Positions 38,035-46,551 of a DNA stretch of 64,000 nucleotides are shown in pieces. The position numbers and the translations under genes are program-made. Every line of letters begins with the position of its first letter. The stretch's first letter is position 1. The notes below the pieces were generated by a model that was given only the letters and a program-made list of their open reading frames with translations, had not been told where the DNA came from and ran no database searches. The DNA comes from Lachancea thermotolerans CBS 6340 (Eukaryota > Ascomycota > Saccharomycetes > Saccharomycetales > Saccharomycetaceae): contig NC_013082.1 of NCBI RefSeq assembly GCF_000142805.1, positions 434,001 through 498,000 of the forward strand, in the 5' to 3' direction.

Positions 38035-38892
38035 ATGAAGTTTGCCAGCGACCTAGAGAAGAAGACTTTTGAAAAGCTCGTTGAGCAGCTACCTTCTTTG
38101 ATCGAGAAGAAATGCCAAGGCTACGATGAGATGTATGGGTATAAGCTTTTGCCAGGCGAGCATTACGACGAAAGCATTGCCCACGCTCTAGTCTACAAGT
38201 ACTGCAAGGCTTACAAGTTCCAGTACGATGAGGTAGCGTCTAACCTCTGTAGCACACTGAATTGGAGACGCGAGTTTGATCCTCTAAGCGCTGCATTCAG
38301 CGAGCGTCATGACGAAACATTGAACAACGTGGGACTTTTGACCAAATACGACGACGAGCAATCCAACCGGAAAGTCGTCACCTGGAATCTGTATGGAGAG
38401 CTGTCAAAGCAGAAACAGGTTTTTGCAGACGTTAACAAATTCCTGCGCTACAGAGTCGGATTGATGGAAAGGTCCATCGGTCTACTTGACTTCAAGGACG
38501 AGACGAACGACTACGTTGCGCAGGTGCACGACTACGATGGCGTCTCTATGTGGCGGATGGACCCTGACATCAAAAAGTGCACCAAGCAGGTCATCGCGGT
38601 TTTCCAGAAGCACTATCCGGAGATGCTGTCCGCCAAATTCTTCATCAACGTTCCCAGTCTCTTGACCTGGGTTTACGACGTGGTGAAAAGATTTGTGAAC
38701 GAGGAAACGAGACGCAAGTTCGTGGTACTGAACGACGGCACGAAGCTTGGCCAGTACTTGCCTGCAGCGCCCTCCAAGCTCTACGGGGGCAACTCCAAGC
38801 AGACGCTAGAGGAACAGAACGTGCTAGAGGTCAAGCCCACGCCATACGCGCTGTATTTGTTCGAGCAGAAGGTCGGTGCTGACGTCGAGTGA
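38035..38892 (+). CDS. SFH5: Sec14-like haem-binding protein SFH5
   Basis: This 285-residue Sec14/CRAL-TRIO domain protein covers nearly its whole length with the lipid-transfer fold: the N-terminal helical region to about residue 95, then the binding pocket. Sc Sfh5 (YJL145W, 294 residues) binds haem instead of phosphatidylinositol, with a tyrosine axial ligand (Tyr175) and nearby His173. Both are present here as His165 and Tyr167 in QVHDYDGVSMW, so haem binding is probably kept. In Sc it is found at the cortical ER and in the cytosol. The ATG at 38035 matches the family start. Position after IDS2 is as in Sc. Confidence 0.95.
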   Translation: MKFASDLEKKTFEKLVEQLPSLIEKKCQGYDEMYGYKLLPGEHYDESIAHALVYKYCKAYKFQYDEVASNLCSTLNWRREFDPLSAAFSERHDETLNNVGLLTKYDDEQSNRKVVTWNLYGELSKQKQVFADVNKFLRYRVGLMERSIGLLDFKDETNDYVAQVHDYDGVSMWRMDPDIKKCTKQVIAVFQKHYPEMLSAKFFINVPSLLTWVYDVVKRFVNEETRRKFVVLNDGTKLGQYLPAAPSKLYGGNSKQTLEEQNVLEVKPTPYALYLFEQKVGADVE

Positions 38893-40005
38893 AACCTACA
38901 TAGTGATAGTTAGGGAAGAAATGAAGCTCAATGTGATGGTGCAGGGCTGTTCCTTGGCCAGGGCCTTTGAGAGCGTGGAACAACCAGCGCTATGAGCTAA
39001 GCTGTACTAATAATTGAGTGATCCGTCTTTAGCACAAGCCGAGGACTTCAGCCGTCGAATACTCGTTTTCCTAGAGCACGGCCAGAGCCCAGAAGCCGCG
39101 AGCGCCCACAGCCGTGCGACCTGTTTCGACTCGCTGGGACGAACTGTTCTCGTACAAAGTCACTAGCCAAGGACGATTTTATAATCAATAAATGATCCAT
39201 CCCTTATTATATCACATATAACGAAATGTTAAAGAGCCCACTGACGCAAAAAGATGTCAGAACGGCGTTCAGGTCCCTCCTTTTATACTTTTCAGAGGCT
39301 AAGACCAAGCCAATCCCCATTTCCTGGAAACAATGTCTACAGGGAAAACAGCTATATCCTGTAGGTTTTCATGCCTCTTGTAACGCAAGCATTGCAAGGC
39401 AAAGGAACTGCTCGAAAGAGAGCTCAGAGAGCTCCTCATGGACACTGAGCCATCTGAGGGTGCCCGGGACACTTCCATATGTATAGCGCTCTTTATCTGC
39501 CCTCTCAGCAATCCGAGAAAGTAGAAGTTCGTGCTTTTGGCTACTGGAGAAATTAGCCGCCGACATCCAACGTTGTGTACGAGAACGTGAAAACCACGTG
39601 ATATGGTAGGTCCGGGTGACAGTATCGTACTTGGGACTTCAACACATGGAGCGGCAGAGACAGAGTGCAGCTAGCATGAGCCGTTGTATCGGCTCTTCGC
39701 TCAAGCGGCAATCTGCTGCGTTTGGCGGCGTCCGGAGACAGTTGGAGCCGCTTCTGCGCTCCTTGTATCTTGATGAATTAGCTATAAAGTTTATAAATAT
39801 TACGTCCCTAGGTCAAAGCTCACAGTTGTGCTTCAAGCTCGAGAGTTTCGCTTGTCCCGGGGGGCCAGGAAAGCCCTTCTCAGCCACTTCCCCACGAAAG
39901 TGAAGCGGAATTAGAAGAGCAGCAGCCATCGGGGCCTACTGCAGGTCAAAAGAGATGTGGCAACGCGGCAATCCCTCGCATTCAAATACTACGTTGGCGC
40001 CACGC
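38893..40005. other. Unusually long convergent gap SFH5-BIO2
   Basis: This is a 1.1 kb region between converging genes, where only a short 3' spacer is expected. It contains several ATG-started open frames of 65-87 codons (39226-39486 plus; 39369-39566 minus; 39646-39903 plus) and a CACGTG at 39594-39599. None has a product I recognise, and the first two overlap on opposite strands, so I do not call them as genes. An A/T-rich TATA-like patch lies at 39178-39225 just before the first. Confidence 0.4.
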
Positions 40006-41148
40006 TTAAGCGGAATCGACTGCTGACGCGGATCTCTTCTCGGCGTCGTAGTCGAAGCTCTGCATAGGCTCCAAACCCCACTTGGACAGCATGGCTTTGT
40101 CTTCGTCCCAGCCGTTGCACATCGTGGTGAGCATTTTCTTGCCGGTGAAAATGGCATTGCAGCCCGCTAGGAAACACAGGAACTGCTCGGTCTCCTTCAT
40201 GGTGTATCTGCCCGCGGCGAGCCTAATGATGGCACGGGGCATGGTGAGACGCGCGGTCGCGACGGTCCTCAGGATTTCGTCGAACTGGAGCTTTTTGGCG
40301 CCCTTTTTCTGCAGATCCTCCTCCATGGGGGTTCCCTTGATGGCGACCAGCCTGTTGATTGGCAGCGACTCCGGGTGTGGTGTCATGTTGGCAAGTGTGT
40401 GGACGAAGCCAATGTGGTCCTCCTCTGTCTCGCCCAGCCCCAGAATACCACCGGTGCACGCCTTGATGCCCGCGCTTTGGACGTTCTTGATCGTGTTCAG
40501 ACGGTCGTCGTAGCTTCTGGACGTGATCACCTTGGGGTAGTGCTCACGCGAGGTGTCGATGTTATGGTTGTACGCGGTGAGTCCCGCGTCCTTCAGCTGC
40601 TTCGCCTGATCCTCGTTGACCATGCCCAGCGTAACACACGTCTCGAGGCCCATTTCATTGACCTTCGTGACCATCTCGGAGATCTTGCGCAGCCCGGACT
40701 TACGCCCGTTCATGTCACGCCAGGCCGCGCCCAGGCAGAAACGAGTGGATCCGTTCTGCTTGGCCTCCTCGGCCTCCTTGAGCACCGCATCCACGGATAC
40801 GAGCTTCTCGGCCTTGACGCCCGTCGAGTACCGCGACGACTGCGCGCAGTACTTACAGTCCTCGGAACACCCACCGCTCTTGATGTTCATAAGAGTGCAC
40901 AGCTGCACCTTGGTAGGATCGTGCCAGCGGCGGTGCTGCAGCTGCGCCGAGTGCACAAGCTCCAGCAGCGGCGTGTGGTAGATCTCTCGCAGCTGCTCTT
41001 TGGACCACTCGTGCGAAGGCTGCTCGAGCGACAGCGCGAACTGCAGTGCAGACGTCTGTGGTGCACGCGCGGCCGCCGTGGCGGCCGCCGCAGCGCCCTT
41101 GAGCCCGCCGCTGCTTGAGGTGCTGATGGATCTTCTCAATGCCAGCAT
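40006..41148 (-). CDS. BIO2: Biotin synthase BIO2
   Basis: This 380-residue radical-SAM enzyme inserts sulphur into dethiobiotin to form biotin, in mitochondria. It has an N-terminal Ala/Ser/Arg-rich presequence (about 30 residues), the radical-SAM 4Fe-4S motif C94-x3-C98-x2-C101 (CSEDCKYC), and the family blocks YNHNIDTSREHYP and GGILGLGETEEDH. Conserved Cys and Arg residues for the 2Fe-2S cluster are in place. Sc has BIO2 (YGR286C) near a chromosome VII telomere, so this location between SFH5 and the ROQ1 candidate differs. An 18-base palindrome like the Vhr1-type biotin-response element lies upstream at 41368-41385. Confidence 0.97.
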   Translation of the reverse strand: MLALRRSISTSSSGGLKGAAAAATAAARAPQTSALQFALSLEQPSHEWSKEQLREIYHTPLLELVHSAQLQHRRWHDPTKVQLCTLMNIKSGGCSEDCKYCAQSSRYSTGVKAEKLVSVDAVLKEAEEAKQNGSTRFCLGAAWRDMNGRKSGLRKISEMVTKVNEMGLETCVTLGMVNEDQAKQLKDAGLTAYNHNIDTSREHYPKVITSRSYDDRLNTIKNVQSAGIKACTGGILGLGETEEDHIGFVHTLANMTPHPESLPINRLVAIKGTPMEEDLQKKGAKKLQFDEILRTVATARLTMPRAIIRLAAGRYTMKETEQFLCFLAGCNAIFTGKKMLTTMCNGWDEDKAMLSKWGLEPMQSFDYDAEKRSASAVDSA

Positions 41149-41367
41149 TATCTATGTGTATGTACCTGTACCGTTTGTAAATGCTGCGGAGCGCCTTCAA
41201 GGACGAATTGTGGGGAGGAAGCGCCAGAGCCCGCGCGAACCTGCACGCTTTATATACCCTGGCGGCCGCTGCTTCTACCTACACGACGCTCGTCGGCGCG
41301 ATGCGAGCGGTGTGGTTGGGCATTGTGGGAAGATTCCGACGCCATTCGTTGAATTTGAAGGAAGGCG

Positions 41368-41385
41368 AGTCACCCGAAGATGACT
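41368..41385. promoter_or_regulatory. VHR-type biotin-response element before BIO2
   Basis: AGTCA, eight bases, then TGACT: a perfect inverted repeat of the half-site TGAYT. The described Sc VHR element of biotin-uptake genes is AATCA-N8-TGAYT, with the same spacing. It stands 220-237 bases upstream of the BIO2 ATG. The match is by eye. Confidence 0.6.
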
Positions 41386-41447
41386 CAGGTCACATGCCTA
41401 GAAGGCGTACAAAGTGATAATAAATGATTATCGCCAACGACAGAAAT

Positions 41448-41522
41448 CACGTGCACATGGACTGCTGATCACGTGGGCTGATTTCTTCCCCTCCCCGCGT
41501 CTCTTTCCAGAAGACTCCAGAA
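41448..41522 (+). promoter_or_regulatory. E-boxes, STRE and heat-shock element before ROQ1 candidate
   Basis: This block has two CACGTG E-boxes (41448-41453, 41470-41475), a CCCCT stress-response element (41488-41492), and a four-module heat-shock element with correct five-base phasing: TTC 41505, GAA 41510, CTC (one mismatch) 41515, GAA 41520. It lies about 160-235 bases before the ATG at 41684, and on the far side of the BIO2 promoter. Confidence 0.7.
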
Positions 41523-41683
41523 GCCTTGCTGACGCGTCGTCTGCGAAAACCATCGGCATAAGAAGTCCCTCCCTTCCAACAATGCGCAGGTTCGCCTGGG
41601 CAAGATAGCCGACATAACAAGAGACCTAACAACAACCCAACAAAAGCCAAACGAGGTCCGAGTTTACAACTGATCAGCGTCTA

Positions 41684-42040
41684 ATGAGATCACATAACGG
41701 TTCTAGGACTCTTCCCCAGCGCACGGTGCACAAGGCGCCCAGGATCAGAAAACATAGGAGTGCGCGGTCGCAGACGCACCGCCAAATGCACTACGCACCC
41801 GAGCAGCCACGGCAGGGCGTGCTGGTGGACGAGCGGTTCGGCGACGTGCTGCCGCAGCAACCCGCAGGGGTGTTCTTCCTTGTAGAGGTGCACACGGACT
41901 CTCCGGGGCTCACGCCGCATGAGATCGTGGAGCCCGGCGCGGAGCGCGAGGGCTCACGCGTGGAGCTCGAGGCCGAGGAGGTGCTGGGCACGGGCGCGGG
42001 CGCCGACGAGGACGAGGACGTGGAGATGCGCGACGCCTGA
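41684..42040 (+). CDS. ROQ1: Small stress-type protein, ROQ1 candidate
   Basis: This 118-residue hydrophilic protein has an Arg/His-rich N-terminal third and an acidic C-terminal tail (GADEDEDVEMRDA). I do not recognise a domain. Three facts suggest the stress protein Roq1 (Sc YJL144W, 104 residues), which is cut by the protease Ynm3 before Arg22 and then reprogrammes the ligase Ubr1. It lies between SFH5/BIO2 and TIM17 as in Sc, its promoter has heat-shock and STRE elements, and its residue 22 is arginine after a hydrophobic residue (Ile21; Leu21 in Sc). I cannot confirm sequence similarity. The reading frame is GC-rich and begins with an ATG. It could also be a lineage-specific gene. Confidence 0.55.
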   Translation: MRSHNGSRTLPQRTVHKAPRIRKHRSARSQTHRQMHYAPEQPRQGVLVDERFGDVLPQQPAGVFFLVEVHTDSPGLTPHEIVEPGAEREGSRVELEAEEVLGTGAGADEDEDVEMRDA

Positions 42041-42042
42041 CG

Positions 42043-42134
42043 CACGTGACGCGATAATAAATCTATCACGAATAACGAAACAATGCACGTGACATAAACG
42101 ACATATCACTTTGGACGGGGAATATACACGTGAC
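42043..42134 (+). promoter_or_regulatory. Three phased CACGTGAC boxes before TIM17
   Basis: CACGTGAC occurs at 42043-42050, 42086-42093 and 42127-42134, all in the same orientation, with 43 and 41 bases between starts (about four helical turns). The sites are Cbf1-type and lie 194-285 bases before the TIM17 ATG. Confidence 0.75.
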
Positions 42135-42327
42135 ATATGCCATCGTCTCTCACGGCTCTTGAGCCCGCCGTCAAATTTTTTCAGGCGCTCCTCGCCACGC
42201 GCGCAGCAGGTCCTGCCCAAACCACTCTCTCCGGTCTAACAAGCGCAAGACTGGTCTCGCAAGCAGCAACGCCAGAGCTTATACACTCCTCGCGCAAGCT
42301 CCAGACACAGTAACATCCGCTCTACTC

Positions 42328-42804
42328 ATGTCAGCAGATCACTCCAGAGACCCCTGTCCTGTTGTCATCCTCAGCGACTTCGGTGGTGCCTTCGCCATGG
42401 GTGTCATCGGTGGGTGCGTATGGCACGGGATCAAGGGTTTCAGAAACTCGCCTATGGGCGAACGCCACCTGGGCGCGGTCAGCGCGATCAAGGCGCGCGC
42501 GCCCGTTGTGGGCGGCAACTTCGGCGTCTGGGGTGGGCTTTTCTCCACGTTCGACTGCGCGGTCAAGGCCGTGCGTAAGCGGGAGGATCCCTGGAACGCC
42601 ATCATCGCAGGCCTTTTCACCGGTGGCTCGCTGGCGATCAGAGGTGGCTGGAGACACACCAGAAACAGCGCCATCATGTGCGGCTGTTTGCTAGGTGTCA
42701 TGGAAGGTGTTGGTCTGATGTTCCAGAGATACGCCGCCTGGCAGGCCAAGCCCATGGCACCACCACTGCCGGAGCCACAGCAGGCTACCCCACTGGGAGC
42801 ATGA
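42328..42804 (+). CDS. TIM17: TIM23 complex subunit TIM17
   Basis: This 158-residue inner-membrane protein is a core translocase subunit for presequence-bearing proteins. It has four hydrophobic segments with glycine-zipper spacing, the family start ([22 protein letters not shown]) and the polar loop. Cys10 and Cys77 are at exactly the positions of the intermembrane-space disulphide in Sc Tim17. The short Pro/Gln-rich tail is the variable part. The ATG at 42328 agrees with the family start. Syntenic with YJL143W. Upstream sits an array of three CACGTGAC boxes. Confidence 0.97.
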   Translation: MSADHSRDPCPVVILSDFGGAFAMGVIGGCVWHGIKGFRNSPMGERHLGAVSAIKARAPVVGGNFGVWGGLFSTFDCAVKAVRKREDPWNAIIAGLFTGGSLAIRGGWRHTRNSAIMCGCLLGVMEGVGLMFQRYAAWQAKPMAPPLPEPQQATPLGA

Positions 42805-43034
42805 AGCGCGCCGCGCGCGCGTTTGCGGCGAGCGCGGTCTGCTGGTCCTGCCCTTTCGCTCTCTACTACAGATCTTTTCCTGTATATATACAATTTTAAT
42901 GAATTACTTCAAGTAAGAACAAAATCGAAAACATCGAGATGCGTTGCTTATCTTTGTGCGGCCATCGGCGCTCATGATATTATTAGGATGTATGGCGCTT
43001 CTATGCCATTCGAAGGCCCGCGACGAGCCTGTAA

Positions 43035-44975
43035 TTAGTCGGCGATGTGGAGTTTGTCTATCTCGGAGGTGGTGCTTCGCTCCTGGAGCACCGGTGTTTT
43101 GGCGGTTCTTCTTGGGGTTGAACCTGGCGGGAACCATTCTCCTGAGAACGGCTGTTGTGTGATAAATGGGTGCATGGCCGCCTGAGTAGGCGTCCACCGC
43201 TCCAGCGGGTTGATGTTCAGCAGGCCATGCAGAAAATGAGTCAGACACACGCGCTCCTGCCTCTCCTTTTCGACTAGCGCGGGAGCTCCTGCAATCTTCT
43301 TGGAAATGCGGTAATTCTGGATGATGTCATCCAGCTTTCTCCATTTAAAGTATTGCTTCCCTGGCTGCTCGTCCGAACCGAAGTCCATATTGTACTCCTC
43401 GACACTCTTGACTTTCCAGGTTTTGCCGCCAGCTTCATCCTTTATCATAAAATTGCTGGTGTTCCTTCCCATGTCGAGCATCCAAGCTGGAGGCAGACCT
43501 AGCGTGTCGACTACTCTCGTGATTTGGTTGAATTCCGAAGAGCCTGGAAAAATAGGAATACCTAGGAAAAGCTCCGCGATTATGCAGCCCAGCGACCACA
43601 TGTCGATCCCGGTCGAGTACGGGATCCCCAGGATAACCTCGGGCGCACGGTAGAATCTCGACTGGATGTACGTGTAAAGAGTCCTTGTCTCTTCACAGGC
43701 GGAGCCGAAGTCGATCACTTTGAGCTCGGGCCTGTCTAACGATACCAGCAGGATGTTCTCCGGCTTCAAGTCGCAGTGAATCAGCTTGTTGTCTTTCAGC
43801 ACGCTCAGCGAGTCCAGCAGTTGGCGTGCAAACGATCTTATCAAGCTTATAGAGAGCCCGTGGAACTGGTTCTGCTTCAGCAGCTCGTACAAGTTGCTGC
43901 TTAAAAGCTCAAAAACCAGACACAGGTGGTTCCTGTGAACAAACGTTTCATGCATGCGTAGAAAGTGGTGCTCCCCTAGAGGGTCTATCTTACTATTCAG
44001 CAGCTCCAGGATCTTGGCCTCCGTAATGCTCTGGTTGAGATACTCACTTTTCGACTTGACCACTTTAACCGCCAATATTTCCTTGGTGAGCATGTTCTGG
44101 CATTTCACCACCTGGCCAAACGTGCCCTGCCCCAAAATGTCAAGCACAAGGTACTTGCGGTTCTGTTCCGTGCCCAGCACATCGTTAACATAAAGAATGT
44201 AGTCACTATTGATATTGTCGTGCCCGTTGTTGTTCTTGCCCTCGCTGGGCTTCGTTAACACGCGCTTGGGGTTTTTGGAGGTCTGGTACGAGAATTCTGG
44301 AGAGCATAGCGTGTAAGTAGTGGTGAGCGATTTGGTCAAGGCAACCAGCGGCGAGACTGTCCGAGAATCCAGCGACGCACGGCGGTACTTGGGGGTTGCG
44401 TTTATTGTGGGCCGCATATCCTGCCTTGCGTTGACCTTATGCATCTGCGGCAGCACCACCGGGATCATTTCGTCCTGCCTCCGCATCTGTTTCACAGGAG
44501 GTGGTAGCACTGATCCGGCGGTCGCGGGGTATGAGCTGAGTTTGCGATGAAACGGCGACATGGGAGCGTGCATCGACATGTCGGCAGGCAGCGCTGGCTG
44601 CGCGAAGGAGTGCTGCGGCGCTACTGCCACCGACTGCCGCCTGTGCAGCTCCTGCGAGTTGCCCGGGTATCCTTGCTGCGGTACAAACTGCATCCCATAC
44701 ATATATGCGTCGGGGGCTGGCCCGGCCGCTCTGGGCGGTGGGACGATTAGACTCGAGTTACGCCGCCGAAAACCATTCTCACTTGCACTGCCGTGCTGCG
44801 GCGCTTCCTCGTAGGTCGTAGGTAGATGCTGGTTAAACTGCATCGAATTGCGCTTACCCGTTGCGCCGGATACGTCGTGCCAGGGATTCTTGAACCCGTA
44901 CGAAGGCGCACCCTGCTGCTTCTGAGCATTATTCAGAAAAGCAGGGTTCCAAATGCTTTTATCAGACTCTGGCAT
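43035..44975 (-). CDS. YAK1: DYRK-family protein kinase YAK1
   Basis: This 646-residue kinase opposes growth signals from PKA and TOR, acting under glucose limitation and stress. The N-terminal ~250 residues are Gln/Pro/Ser-rich and contain PKA-like RRxS sites (RRNSS, RRQS, RRAS). The kinase domain (about 275-620) has GQGTFGQVVKC as glycine loop, AVKVVKS with the lysine, HCDLKPENILL as catalytic loop, DFGSACEE, and the DYRK activation loop LYTYIQSRFYRAPE with the autophosphorylated second tyrosine. It is shorter than Sc Yak1 (807), which has longer Gln tracts. The ATG at 44975 is the first in frame. Syntenic with YJL141C. Confidence 0.96.
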   Translation of the reverse strand: MPESDKSIWNPAFLNNAQKQQGAPSYGFKNPWHDVSGATGKRNSMQFNQHLPTTYEEAPQHGSASENGFRRRNSSLIVPPPRAAGPAPDAYMYGMQFVPQQGYPGNSQELHRRQSVAVAPQHSFAQPALPADMSMHAPMSPFHRKLSSYPATAGSVLPPPVKQMRRQDEMIPVVLPQMHKVNARQDMRPTINATPKYRRASLDSRTVSPLVALTKSLTTTYTLCSPEFSYQTSKNPKRVLTKPSEGKNNNGHDNINSDYILYVNDVLGTEQNRKYLVLDILGQGTFGQVVKCQNMLTKEILAVKVVKSKSEYLNQSITEAKILELLNSKIDPLGEHHFLRMHETFVHRNHLCLVFELLSSNLYELLKQNQFHGLSISLIRSFARQLLDSLSVLKDNKLIHCDLKPENILLVSLDRPELKVIDFGSACEETRTLYTYIQSRFYRAPEVILGIPYSTGIDMWSLGCIIAELFLGIPIFPGSSEFNQITRVVDTLGLPPAWMLDMGRNTSNFMIKDEAGGKTWKVKSVEEYNMDFGSDEQPGKQYFKWRKLDDIIQNYRISKKIAGAPALVEKERQERVCLTHFLHGLLNINPLERWTPTQAAMHPFITQQPFSGEWFPPGSTPRRTAKTPVLQERSTTSEIDKLHIAD

Positions 44976-45907
44976 CGGGGATTTGCCGCTTGAACTTCTT
45001 GTTTATCGGTTTCCCGGCATATTCCTGCCGCAGCTTGTGACTTTGCTAATATATACTAGATTATTAAATCGAGCCGACTGTTGATTACGTTAAGAGTGAC
45101 ATCAACAATTTGATACTCACTGTTGACGGTGGAAAGAACTCCAAGTACATTTGTATTTAAAAGTTAATTAACGTGTTAGAATGAGCAGAACCTTGAGCCG
45201 AGAATGATAGCAAGATGCTGGGGCCGCGTGCGGCGCAATGGTGCTCCGTTCATTTGGCGCAGTTCATGACATGCGCCTGATGGCTTTCCCCCGTGAGCGC
45301 GGGCCTGGCCCAGGCTGCATGGATTGTTGCTTGTGGTGCTTGTTAAGCCCGCAGATAGTAAGTATTTACTTCTCTTCTCCTGTGGGGTCCAAGCTCAGTA
45401 GAGCGCTTAGAATTGGCCTCGGTAAGTATTCGGATGTGGTGTTTTCACATAATGGAGGGCCCGCCGCGCCATTCATGCATCCACCTCGTGACATTGTATA
45501 ACACCTGATGCGACGCTGTGCCGAGACTACTGGAAACTAGGTTTCTGAAGCTGTTTGCGCCGTGTTTTCAGACCGTCGCACTCTCGTAAGTCCCGTGCAA
45601 TATGGTCCTGGTACTTTTCTGGGCCGATAGTAAAGTGCACACCAGCGACTATATCGCGCACCGCGAAGCGGGTCCTACCGCCACGACAGGGCTTTGGACA
45701 CAAGCGGGACGTACTCAACAGGCAGCAAAAAGCCAGGAAAATGGGCCTCCGAGACGCTGATGTCCTCCAAACCATGGATGCGATCACGTGATCTACATAA
45801 CACCAGCATCACATCTAATTAAGCTCAATGAAAAGATGCCAGACAAGACAGAAAATCTGGAGCCCTGTAGACAGCCAACAATCTCCCCTGCATCCTAACG
45901 ACTCGCC
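44976..45907. promoter_or_regulatory. YAK1-RPB4 divergent promoter region
   Basis: This 0.93 kb region lies between divergent genes. It is AT-rich near YAK1 (45040-45180). A perfect 12-base palindrome with a central E-box, GATCACGTGATC, lies at 45782-45793, 115 bases before the RPB4 ATG, and looks like a strong Cbf1-type site. Open frames of up to 87 codons have no recognisable content. Confidence 0.55.
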
Positions 45908-46501
45908 ATGAACGTTTCAACTTCTACGTTCTCGACTAAGAGAAGAGGTCTCAAAAAGGTTGAAGAAGAAGAAAATGCTGCTACCTTACAGCTCGGCGAA
46001 GAGTTCCAGCTTGTACAAGTTAACCACCAAGGCCAGGAAGAGGAGCTGATAGCGCTGAACCTCAGTGAGGCACGGCTTGTGATCAAAGAGTCGTTGGAGA
46101 TGCGCAAAAAACTGTTCAAACATTGGAACAAGCAGGAGGACAGCATGGAAGCTGACGACGATGTGGACGAGAACTCGCACGCGCAGACTCAGGAGAAGGA
46201 ACTTCAGAACATTGACAAACTGCTAGAAACTACGACGGGTGGCAACAACCAGGCGCTCAAGCAGACTATGGTGTATCTGACCAATTTCTCCCGCTTCAAG
46301 GATCAAGAGACCGTGACAGCTGTGACCCAGCTGCTGCAGAGCACCAACCTGCACCCGTTCGAAATTGCCCAGTTGGGTTCCCTGTCGTGCGAGGACGCGG
46401 ACGAAGCCAAGACTCTGATTCCCAGTTTAGGAAATAAGATCTCTGACGAAGACCTTGAAAGAATCCTCAAGGAGCTATCTAACCTTGAAACCCTGTACTA
46501 A
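45908..46501 (+). CDS. RPB4: RNA polymerase II subunit RPB4
   Basis: This 197-residue protein forms the Rpb4-Rpb7 stalk of RNA polymerase II and also acts in mRNA export and decay. The N-terminal part contains the Rpb7-binding strand region (ATLQLGEEFQLVQVNHQGQEEELIALNLSEARL). An acidic linker (DDDVDEN) follows, and the C-terminal HRDC-like helical domain (TMVYLTNFSRFKDQETVTAVTQLL...LHPFEIAQLGSLSCEDADEAKTLIPSL) is highly conserved. It is slightly shorter than Sc (221), with the linker reduced. Syntenic with YJL140C/W position next to YAK1. Confidence 0.96.
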   Translation: MNVSTSTFSTKRRGLKKVEEEENAATLQLGEEFQLVQVNHQGQEEELIALNLSEARLVIKESLEMRKKLFKHWNKQEDSMEADDDVDENSHAQTQEKELQNIDKLLETTTGGNNQALKQTMVYLTNFSRFKDQETVTAVTQLLQSTNLHPFEIAQLGSLSCEDADEAKTLIPSLGNKISDEDLERILKELSNLETLY

Positions 46502-46551
46502 ACGTGAGTGCTTTTGTATTTGCAATGAACCGGTAAATAATAATGATGATG

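Noticed and set aside
39226-39566. Two overlapping small open frames on opposite strands as genes
   Set aside because: Neither is recognised, and they cannot both be favoured; kept only as part of the long-gap observation.
41446-41475. RTCACGTG words as centromere element CDEI
   Set aside because: No AT-rich CDEII stretch and no CDEIII-like CCGAA motif lies beside them or beside any other CACGTG in the window.
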